Below are positions 12,439 through 22,000 of a stretch of 64,000 nucleotides of DNA, in pieces. The notes beneath the pieces were generated by a model. That model was not told the origin of the DNA. It ran no database searches and worked only from the letters and a program-made list of their open reading frames with translations. Made by a program: the position numbers and the translations under genes. Position 1 is the first letter of the stretch. Each line of letters starts with the position of its first letter. This stretch comes from Rhea pennata (lineage: Eukaryota > Chordata > Aves > Rheiformes > Rheidae), in NCBI RefSeq assembly GCF_028389875.1, contig NC_084665.1:21608001-21672000 (forward strand), read 5' to 3'.

Positions 12439-14947
12439 CAATCACAATCACAGAACGGGTGAGGTTGGAAGGGACCTCTGGAGATCTAGTCCAACCATCC
12501 TGCTCAAGCAGGGTCACCTAGAACATGTTGCACAGGATCACATCCAGGCAGGTTTTGAATATCTCCTCCATATTTGAGGAGACTCCACAACCTCCCTGGG
12601 CAACCAGCTCCAGTGCTCTGTCACCCTCACCGTACAGATTTTTTTCCTTATATTTAGGAGGAACTTCCTGTGCTTCACTTTGTGCTCATTGACTCTTGTC
12701 CTGTTGCATGGCACCACTGAAAGGAGTCGGACCACATTGCCTCAACACCCTCCCTTAAGGTATTCGTAGACTTTGATAAGATTCCCCTCTCACTCTTCCC
12801 CTCCCCAGGCTAAACAGGCCCAGCTCTCGCAGCCATTCCTCATAGAGCAGATGCTCCAGCCCTCTGGTCATCTTCGTAGCCCTACGCTGGACTCTCTCCA
12901 CTAGCTCCATGTCTCTCTTGTACTGGGGAGCCCACAACTGGACACAGTACTCGAGATGAGGCCTCCCCAGGGCTGAGCAGAGGGGCAGGATCACCTCCCT
13001 CCACCTGCTGGCAACACTCTTCCTAATGCACCCCAGGATACCTTTGCCCTTCTTGGCCACAAGGGCACATTGCTGCCTCATGGTCAATCTGTCATCCACC
13101 AGCACTCCCAGGGCCTTCTCTGCAGAGCTGCTCTCCAGCGGGTCAGCCCCCAGTTTGTACTGGTGCCTCGGGTTATTCCTCCCTAGGTGCAGGACTCTGC
13201 ACTTGCCCTTGTTGAACCTCAGGAGGTTCCTCCCTGACCAGCTCTCCAGCCTGGCCAGGTCTCTCTGAATGGCAGCACAGCCCTCAGGTGTGTCAGCCAC
13301 TCCTCCCAGCTTGGTATCCTCACCAAACTTGCTGAGGAGGCACTCTGTCCCCCCATCCAGGTCACTGATGAAGAAGTTGAACAGGATGGGACCCAGTCCT
13401 GAGCCCTGGGGGACGCCACTAGCCACAGGCCTCCAGCTAGACTCCACGTCACTGACGACGACCCTCTGAGCTCTGCCTTTCAGCCAGTTCTCAATCCACC
13501 TCGCTGTCCACTCGTCTAACCCGCACTTCCTGAGCTTACCTAGGAGGATGATACGGGAGACAGCGTCCAAAGCCTTGCTGAAGTCAAGGTCCGCAACGCC
13601 CACTGCTCTCCCCTCATCTACCCAGCCAGTCATTCCATCATAGAAGACTGTCAGGTTGGTTAAGCAGGATTTCCTCTTGGTGATCTCCTGATCACCTTCT
13701 CCTCCATATGCCTGGAGATGACATCCAGAAGGAGCTGTTCCATCACCTTTCCAGGGATGGAGGTGAGGCTGACCGGCCTATAGTTGCCTGGGTCCTCCTT
13801 CTTGCCCTTCTTGAAGGCTGGAGTGACACTGGCTTTCTTCCAGTCCTCAGGCACCTCTCCAGTTCTCCAGGACCTTTCAAAGATGATGGAGAGCGGCTTG
13901 GCAATAACATCCGCCAGCTCCCTCAGTACCCGTGGGTGCATCCCATCTGGGCCCATGGATTTGCGGATGTCTAGCCTGCCCAGAAGGTCTCCAGTCCTAC
14001 CCTCCTCAACCAAAGCAAAGTCTTCCCTTCTCCGGACTTTCTCCCTCACGTCCAGGCTGCAGGATTCACGAGGGCTGCCCTTAGCAGTGAAGACTGAAGC
14101 AAAGAAGGCATTCAGTAATTCAGCCTTCTCTGAATCCCTTGTCACCAGGGTCCCTGCCCCATTCAGTAGCAGGCCCACGTTTTCCCTAGTCCTCCTCTTG
14201 CTGCTGACGTATTTGAAGAAGCCCTTCCCGTTGTTGTTGACATCCCTTGCCAGACTCAAGTCCAGCTGGGCCTTAGCCTTCCTCGCAGCATCTCTACATA
14301 CTCTGACTGCATTCTTGTAATCCTCCCAAGTAGCCTGTCCCCTCTTCCACATTCTGTGGACTTTCGTCTTCTGTCTGAATTTGGCCAGGAGCTCCTTGCT
14401 CACCCATGCAGGTCTCCTGCCCCTTTTGCTGCACTTCTAACTCAGAGGGATGCACCGCTCTTGAGCTTGGAGGACGGGATGCTTCAATAGTAGCCAGCTC
14501 TCCTGGACCACCCTTCCTTCTAGGGCCTTAACCCATGGGATTCCTCCAATTAGGTCTCTGAAGAGCCCAAAGTCCGCTCTCCTGAAGTCCAGGGTTGCAA
14601 TCCTGCTTGTTGCCTCACTTCTTTCCTGCAGGATCCTGAACTCCACCATCTTGCAGTCACTGTGGCCAAGGCTGCCCCCAACCTTCACATCTCTAACCAG
14701 TCCCTCTCTGCTGGGAAGGACAAGGTCCAGCAGGACACCCTTCCTCGTAGGCTCCTCTACCACTTGTGACGAGAAGTTATCATCAATGCGTTGCAGGAGC
14801 CTCCCTGGACTGTTTGTGCCTTGCTGTGTAGTTCCTCCGGCAGGTGTCAGGGCAGTTGAAGTCCCCCATGAGAACCAGGGCCTGTGATCATACCTCCAGC
14901 TGTCTATAGGAGGCCTCATCAACTTTCTCTTCCTGGTCAGGTGGCTC
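12439..14947 (-). mobile_element. CR1 LINE, 5'-truncated in the endonuclease domain (copy b)
   Basis: The longest CR1 in the window, about 2.5 kb on the minus strand. Its 3' terminus is at about 12439 and its 5' truncation at about 14947. It contains the end of the endonuclease, the whole reverse transcriptase and the 3' tail. It is nearly identical to copy a over their shared part. At its 5' edge it abuts the 92-bp array repeat, while its 3' edge abuts unique AT-rich DNA. It therefore marks the left border of the repeat-built block and is not a simple insertion into the array. Confidence 0.93.
12790..14937 (-). pseudogene. CR1 ORF2 remnant: endonuclease end plus reverse transcriptase
   Basis: Reading leftward, the 14437-14940 part carries the late endonuclease blocks (EEPTRKGVLLDLVLPSREGL, GHSDCKMVEFRI). 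The 13660-14403 frame holds the linker and N-terminal reverse transcriptase ([21 protein letters not shown]). The 12755-13633 frame holds the palm and thumb. Lesions: a stop between endonuclease and linker near 14437; the same deletion-frameshift as copy a near 13640-13680; and the catalytic FADD box changed to FGED near 13318-13332. It is dead as an enzyme. Confidence 0.9.
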
Positions 14948-15004
14948 ATAAGCTCATTCCTCATAAGCAGAGTGGGAGATGGCTCCAAAGGCAAGTGGGA
15001 AATT
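14948..15004 (-). repeat. Short piece of the 92-bp array unit
   Basis: The stretch CCTCATAAGCAGAGTGGGAG and the following ATGGCTCCAAAGGCAAGTGG match the reverse complement of the 92-bp unit (CCACTTGCC TTTGG... GCCATCTCCCACTCTGC). Only about half a unit is left between the CR1 5' edge and the core block that follows. Confidence 0.7.
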
Positions 15005-16091
15005 CCACCAAGTCTCCCCCCAGAGCAGCAGCATCTGGTTCTCAACATGCATCTATGTCCTCAGCTCTCAGGCCTCTGTTGCTCCCGGTAGGCCTCAAAA
15101 GGGATCAACACCAATTGCTCTCCAGATCAAGCACCATCAATACCTCTCCAATTCCATACATATCAAGACAGTTTGATGTCAAATCCTCTCAAGAGGCCCC
15201 TGATCCACCCCACAAATGCAACTCCCACATCCAATAAGTGCCCCTGCAGGCTATGCTGCCTGTAGGAACCACAATTGACACCTGATTCTTCCATAAGCCT
15301 CTCCCTTGCACTAGTTCACATGGTGCTTGACCCACCCTCAAAGGCCATCTGAATTCAAGGCCCCAGCTCCCTCTAACCAGCACAACCAAGATAGCTCATT
15401 AGCAGCAACTACACTAAGTTACAGCTAGGAGCTACAGCTTCTGCCAGGAGAAGTTAAGGCCTCCCACAGTTGCCCTTGCCTAGCTCCCCTTACCTGTAAG
15501 CCAAATCACCCTCTAGTCCCACAAGGGTCAGCAGAAAGCCCCCACAATGTCCAGGAAGGCCCCCCAAAGGCTCTAAGCAGAGCACAAGCAGCACTACACA
15601 AACCACTGCACTTGATCACTGCCTCCAGGAACTCTGTTCTGCACCTGGCTCTTGTACAGGCTTCTCACTAGCACTGACCAATAGGGTGCTTGACCCACCC
15701 TAATCAAAGGCTGTCTGGATTCAAGGCCCCAGCTCCTTCTAATCAGAGGTAACCAAGACAGCTGATTAGCAGCAGCTAAATCTAGTTACAGCTAGGTGCT
15801 AGAGCTTCTCCTAGGGAAAGTTGCTCCCAGGCTCTCCTGCATTTGCCCTTGCCCAGCCACCCTTACCAGTAAGCAGAATCGCCCTCTAGTCCCACAGGGG
15901 TCAGCAGAAAACCCCCACAATGTTCCATCAGGTCCTCAGAAGTTCTAAGCAGAGCCCAGACAGTGCTGCAGAAACTGCTGCATTTGTTTGTGGCCTCTGG
16001 GAGCTGCACTCTGATTCCCCAAAGGCACAGTGGGAGATGTCACCACAAGTGAACAGGACATTGTGCAGTAGCTGTTCAGAAACCTCACTGA
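15005..16091 (+). repeat. Unclassified repeat core, copy A
   Basis: About 1.1 kb of GC-richer DNA that recurs at 24661-25660 in the same orientation and with the same neighbours. It begins with a block around GGGATCAACACCAATTGCTC. It then holds two tandem units of about 363-373 bp: CTTGACCCACCCT occurs at 15326 and 15689, and CCCTCTAGTCCCACA at 15509 and 15882. No long open frame, terminal repeat or transposase motif was recognised. It may be the interior of a non-autonomous transposon or part of a segmental duplication. Confidence 0.7.
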
Positions 16092-16416
16092 ATTACAGAA
16101 TCACAGGATGTTTGAGGTTGGAAGGGGCCTCTGGAGATGGTGTAGTTCAACCGCCCTGCTCAAGCAGGGTCACCTGGAGCATGTACAACAGGATTGCATT
16201 CAAGTGGGTTTTGAATATCTCCAGAGAAGGAGACTCTACCACTCCTATGGGCAGCCCCGTCCAGTGCTTTGTCACTCTCTCAAGAAAGGTATTCCTCCTC
16301 ATATTAGGCGGAATGACAGTGTTTCTGTTTGTGCCTGTTGACTCTTGTCCTGTTTCTCAGAGCTCAGAACTCCGATTTGATCATTACCAAATTGCCCTTG
16401 GTAAATTGCCACTATG
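16092..16416 (-). mobile_element. Internally deleted CR1 (copy c)
   Basis: On the minus strand this ends with the standard CR1 3' tail at about 16092. Upstream of the GACAAGAGTCAACAGGCACA block it does not continue into reverse transcriptase. Instead it runs into AAGGGCAATTTGGTAATGAT, which belongs to the CR1 ORF1 esterase region as seen at 28.4 kb. It interrupts the repeat core/array just after GTGCAGTAGCTGTTC, so it inserted after that element formed. Confidence 0.85.
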
Positions 16417-16722
16417 AGGACTCCTTGAAAGCAGAGCAGGAGACATCACCAAATGTCAGTGGGGAACTGGGCAAAATCTGTGCCAAAAGATCCTGCCAAG
16501 AGACCACAGAAATTCCTCCAAAGCAGATCAAAAGACACCGCCAACAGCGAGCGGGAAATTTGATGAAATCTGAGCCAAAAGATGCTCCCAAGACACAGAG
16601 ACAATGCCTGGAAAGCAAAGCGGGAGATGCTGCAAAAGGTGAGTGGGTATATCAGCAATATCTCTGTGAAAGCTCCTACAAAAACAGCACAGAAAATCCT
16701 CAAAAGCAGAGTGGAAGATAGC
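16417..16722 (-). repeat. 92-bp array, minus-oriented arm (locus A)
   Basis: About three units of the 92-bp repeat whose forward form reads leftward: box GGAATTTC, then CTTGGCAGGA, CTTTTGGC and CTCCTGCTCTGCTTT. It meets the plus-oriented array at about 16723 in a head-to-head junction. Confidence 0.85.
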
Positions 16723-17179
16723 AGTGAAAGTGTGTGGGAAGGTTTGCCCGATTCCCCATTGGCATTTGGCAGCACCTACCACACTGCTTTTGAGGAATTT
16801 CCACAGTGTTCTGGCAGGAGCTTTTGGAGCAGATTTTGTGGAATTTCCCACTCACCTTTGGTGGCATCTCTCACATTGCTTTTCAGGAATTTCCACAGTG
16901 TCTTGGCAGGAGATTTTGGGGCAGTTTTTGCCCCAAATTGTGCTCTCTTGTGGCAGCATCACCAGCTGCACTTTTGAGGAACTTCCACAGTCTCCTAGCA
17001 GGAGATTTTGGTGCACATTTCCCACAATTCACCATTGGCATTTGGTGGCGTTTCCTGCTCTGCTTTCAAGGAATTTCGATCATGTCTTTGGATGATGTCT
17101 TTGCACAGTTTTGGCTGAATCTCTTGCTCCCATTGGCAGTGTTTACTACTCCGCTATTGAGAAATTTGCCCTGATAACT

Positions 17180-17732
17180 TGTGGCATCCTCTCCTGCTCC
17201 GCTTTGGAGGAATTTCTGCAATATTTCTGGACTATGTTTTGGCTCAGATTTCATTGTATTTCCCACTCGCCTTTGGCAGTGTCCCTCGGTCTGCTTTTGA
17301 GGAATTTCTGCGGTCTCTTGGCAGCAGCTTTTGGCACAGAGTTGGCCCGACTCCCCACTGGCGTTGGGCAGCATCTCCGGCTCGGCTCTGCTCTGCTCTG
17401 GAGGAATTTCCGTAGTGCCTTTGGATGATGTTGTTGCTCGGTTTTGGCTGCATCCCTCACTGGCCTTTGGTGGGCAATCCCTCTCTGCTTTTGAGAAACG
17501 TCCCCGGTGTCCCGGCTGTATTTTGGGGCAGAAACCAAACGATTTCCTGCGCGCTTGTGGCAGCATCTCCTGCTGTGCCTTTGGGGAATTCCCGCGGTGC
17601 CTTGGGAGGAGCTTTTTGTGCCGGTCTTGCCGAATGCCCCGCTTGGCTTTGGCGAGGTCTGCCGCAGTGCTTTGGAGGGATTTGCTTGGTATCTTGGGAG
17701 GAGCCTTTTGTGCAAATTGTGCCAGATTTGCC
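17180..17732 (+). repeat. Higher-order duplication inside the array, first copy
   Basis: Six units here are repeated at 18477-19034, about 1.3 kb downstream. From 17301 onward the two copies are nearly identical, with only about a dozen differences by eye. A CTCTG pentamer run near 17385-17400 is one pentamer shorter than in the second copy. Confidence 0.85.
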
Positions 17733-18476
17733 AGCCACGTTTGGTGACGTTTGCTGCTCCGCTTTCCAGCAATTTCAGCTGTGTTTTGGGAGCAGCTTTT
17801 CTCACGGAGCTTGTCGAACTTCCAGCTTGCCTTTGGCGCCATCTCCTGCTCTGCTTTGGAGAACTTTCTGCAGCGCCTTGCGAGGAGCTTTTCTCACAGC
17901 TTTCACCATTCTTCCCAGTCCCCTGTGGCGCCCTCTCCCGCTCTGCCTTTGAGGGGATTTCCGTTGCACCTTGCGACGATGCCTTGACCCAGCTTCCGTG
18001 GAATTTCCTGCTCCCCTTTAGCCGTGCCTCCTGTTCTGCTCTTGAGGAACTGTTGGGGTCTCTTGGCAGGAGCTTTTGGCACAGGGTTTGCCCTATTCCA
18101 GCCTGGCGTTTGGTGGCACCTCCTGCTCTGCTTTGGAGGAGTTTCTGCAGTGTTCTGGCAGGAGCTTTGGGGGCAGGCTTTTCAGAATTTCCCGCTCGCC
18201 CTTGGAGCCATCTCCCACTCTGCTTATAAGGAATTTCTGCAGTGCCTGGGGAGCAGCTCTTCGTGCCTAGATTGCTGATACACCCACTCACCTTTGGCAG
18301 CATCTCCCAGTGTGCTTTCGAGGCATTACGCGCATGTCTTGGCAGCGTCTTTTGGCTCAGAGACCATGGGATCTCCGGCTCACATGTGGAGGTGTCTCCG
18401 ACTTGAATTTTGAGGTATTTCTATGGTGTGTTGGGTGGAGGTTTTGGCCCAGGTTTTGTCAGATTTGCCCCTTGCA

Positions 18477-19034
18477 TTTGGCATCCTCTCCCGCTCTGCT
18501 TTGGAGGAATTTCTGCCAGGGTTTTGGACTATATTCTGGCCCAGAGTTCATGGAATCTCCCGCTCGCCTTTGGCAGTGTCCCTCAGTCTGCTTTTGAGGA
18601 ATTTCTGCGGTCTCTTGGCAGCAGCTTTTGGCACAGAGTTTGCCCGACTCCCCACTGGCGTTGGGCAGCATCTCCGGCTCGGCTCTGCTCTGCTCTGCTC
18701 TGGAGGAATTTCCGTAGTGCCTTTGGATGATGTTGTTGCTCGGTTTTGGCTGCATCCCTCACTGGCCTTTGGTGGGCTCTCCCTCTCTGCTTTTGAGAAA
18801 CGTCCCCGGTGTCCCGGCTGTATTTTGGGGCAGAAACCAAACGATTTCCTGCGCGCTTGTGGCAGCATCTCCTGCTGTGCCTTTGGGGAATTCCCGTGGT
18901 GCCTTGGGAGGAGCTTTTTGTGCCGGTCTTGCCAAATGCCCCGCTTGGCTTTGGCGAGGTCTGCCGCAGTGCTTTGGAGGGATTTGCTTGGTATCTTGGG
19001 AGGGGCTTTTCATGCAAACTGTGCCAGATTTGCT
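18477..19034 (+). repeat. Higher-order duplication inside the array, second copy
   Basis: The near-identical partner of 17180-17732. It carries one extra CTCTG pentamer near 18680-18700, which explains the offset change from 1297 to 1302 bases. The array ends with this copy, at about 19040, and passes directly into unique AT-rich DNA. Confidence 0.85.
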
Positions 19035-19040
19035 AGGCAG

Positions 19041-22000
19041 GGGTGGATTTGATTATCCTTGGTCCACAGTTTCTTTTGGACAGAGAGTGGAAGTGCTAGT
19101 CAGTACTCTTGCAACAGTGCTACAAATCTAACCTTTTCCAAAGTTCTATATTTTAAATTACGTTTTTTACAGTTTTTTTATATATATTTTAGGGAAAAAA
19201 AACGAAACAAAAGAAAACAATACTTCAGGAAGCGTTGCAGCATTTTACCCCTCAGGCAAAGAACGGTGGGGAATGGATTATGAACACTGGAATGTGTCCT
19301 GCTACCTGGAGATATAGATGTGTAATAAAAAGCCGTACATGGGCAGATGTAAGTGTGATGTTTAACCTCACCCCAAAGCAAGGCTTGAGTCTAGCTGCCC
19401 AAAAGCATGCCAGTGTAAACACAGTCTCTAGAGTCAAAGGGCTGGTCTCCTTGCTTGTCATGCCTTCAGTCAGAGAGTGGAAGCCTGCAGTTTGAAATAA
19501 AAAGGCATCAACTATTTTAAGTTTTAAGGCTATTTCAAGGCTTTAAGTCTCATGCCTCTACCAGCAAGGAAAAGTGCATTACTATGTGTCATTGCTTTGA
19601 CTTTCACCTAGATAATGCCATGCACTGTGTTACTATTTGAAAGCAAATGCTGCATGATGGGCAGTGCTTTATATACTTGCAGGCCTAATGTACCCCGCAT
19701 TTGGAGTTCTTATTGAAGGTATGTAACGAAGAGCTTTCTCCTCAGCAATGGCATTGACAAACAAAATATTTCTTAATGAGGTATTTCTGGGTTTGTGCAG
19801 GAGCAATATAGCCTTACTCTTCTTCCATGATGACTTCACTGATGCTGTCTGACTGGATTTGTGCTCTTTAGTTTAATGCTTCTGGACATGAGTCCTATTG
19901 TTGATACAGCAAATCACAGCAGTTTGCCGAGCTAATTCTCAAGCTGCATAGTTGGCTGGCCCTAGCAAAAGCGGCTTGGCTCTTCACTTAGCAGATGTCA
20001 CTTCATACAGGTTGATTGTTGGAGATTAGGACTTTTCTTGACAGCACTGCTCCTATTACAGTTTGTATGGACTCTGTAGAGAAATTTATTCTTGTCTGAA
20101 GTTTTAGCACTATCTTCATGTCCGTATGAGGCATTTGTAAGCATGGACTTGCTTTTAGTTCTACTCTTAGCTGAACCTGATTTTCACATTGTTCATAAAT
20201 GTCACTACAGCACTCTATTTCATACAGTTCAGACATCTCTTGGATACTGCTTATTAAATAAAACCGTGGCTGTGAGGTCATTTTTTTTCTTCAAGGAAGG
20301 ATAAATGAAATCAAAATGCCTTCAACTAAGCCTTCTGTAGGCCCTTTTTTTCCAATGCTATCTTCTATTGAGAGCTATCCAGGCGGCTTGCAAACTGCAA
20401 CAAGATAAATCTCTAAACCTAGACATCAGGTTGGATTCTAGTATACATTTATATATTTCTACTAGTTGTAGAAAATCTTTCCATCACTTTCAAGTGTTAT
20501 AATGCCTTCTCTCAGAAAAACAGCTGCTGGTTGAGAAGGGCATCTTGCCTCATACATGTGCATTCCCTACCTGAAGGAATGACCCCCTCCTTCATCTGGG
20601 AAGTTTAGCCCATGAGTTTTAAGCTGTTTTGTTGAATGCTGCAGAAGAAAATCTGATGGAAGACCACAGTGCGTGTAGTTAGGCATCTTAGATCTCGTAT
20701 GGGTGTAAAAACCTGCTAGGATTGGGGCTGGTGGACTGCCCCTCTGCTGGTGACAGCAGCAACCCCACAGGAGAGGCATGGGCCATCCATGAGTCCTGAG
20801 ATGTGATCCCTCCGCCCGCTGTGCCATCTAATCAGATATGTGGGAGGAAAGGCTGAGGTCCTGTGACTTGCACTCGTCTCATCTCATCTCATGCCATCTT
20901 TCAGGCAACGCCAGGGTAAGGTGGACTCATCAGGCTGGGATGGACCCCTATGCCTAAACAGCCCCATGGACACACCAAACAACCAGCCTCTGCCATAGAA
21001 AGCACCCATAGGGGATGGAGAGCACAGCTGGAAGGGAAATTGCATGCTGTTTCCCATCCATTTTTGACTGTTGGAGAACTGACAGCAGAACTGTCGCAGG
21101 TTGCTGAGTAAAACAGCAGTTGTGGCCTGAGAGCAGTGCCTCAAGGTTGGGTGTGAGGTTTGCCCAACCTCCCCTGAAATCTGTGGGTGATAAAGCAGTT
21201 ACAGTGCATGGGAATGGGTGTTCTGCCTCCCAGACATCAGAACAGCTCTGGCTGCATGGTGACAATGGAGGGTGAGACTTCTGATCATCAACATACTTCT
21301 ATTGAGGGTATTGCTTCTATTGCTTAGGAAAAAGGTGTTAAATGAGATGCATAACATCAGGTTCTTATTTTTGCTTGCTGTGTGATCAGAGATGCACCAC
21401 ACAGGGTGAGGTTCTGACAACCTCATGCTTGCATCGCTAGAACTTCCCCTGGAATGAGTTTTGTCCAGTGGATGTCAGTCCCTTGGTTTTGAGAGCTCAG
21501 GAACAAGGCTCAATTCTACTCCTACCAAAATCTGAGGGAAAGCAGCCCTGTAACTTTCACAGGGAGGATCAAGCCCTAATCTACTTATTATTTGTAATGT
21601 CATAGAAGATAAAATTAAATATGAGTAATTTCTTGTGTGCGTGCACATGTGGGGGAGATCTCAGATGAATCCTGTTCTAGAAAGCAAAGTTTTAGTGTTT
21701 AAAATCTGTTTCAGCTATCTTACTAAGGGCTAAAATGATTTCTCATTTATATTTTATAGGAAGATTTGTTTCGCTTATAGGCAAGCAGTAAGGGTACTTT
21801 TTCCTCAATAAGCCAGTGTTAGAGTTCCAAAGTGAGTTTCTCATAGTGGTAGCCTGAAAGATATATTTTGTGAAAGTGGAAAGTGAACATATTATTTACC
21901 TTTCAAGCCTACAATGCATTGATGAGTGCAGAACAGCCACACACTTCCCCATTCCCACCATAAAGAGAGGCAGGTTACCCTGGGACTTTATACTGAGCTG

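Larger units (their letters stand above)
16723..19040 (+). repeat. Tandem array of a 92-bp unit (2 x 46 bp)
   Basis: Successive GGAATTTC-like boxes start at 16794, 16886, 16978, 17070, 17161, 17209, 17301, 17403, 17495 and 17585, with spacings of mostly 92 bases. A second, weaker box sits 46 bases inside the unit (16794 to 16840), and the one short interval is 48, close to half a unit. The repeat is therefore an ancient dimer of a 46-bp monomer. About 25 units span 2.3 kb. Units differ from each other by many substitutions, so it is an old array, except for one recent internal duplication. Long open frames on both strands (up to 350 codons, 17251-18303 minus) come from the unit being poor in stop codons and are not read as genes. 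Confidence 0.9.

Noticed and set aside
13784-14320. 178-codon plus-strand open frame
   Set aside because: Antisense shadow of the CR1 reverse transcriptase.
17251-18303. 350-codon minus-strand open frame, and overlapping long frames on the plus strand at 17507-18229 and 17425-17952
   Set aside because: They lie wholly inside the 92-bp array, are open on several frames at once, and follow the repeat period. No start context, domain or codon pattern supports a protein.
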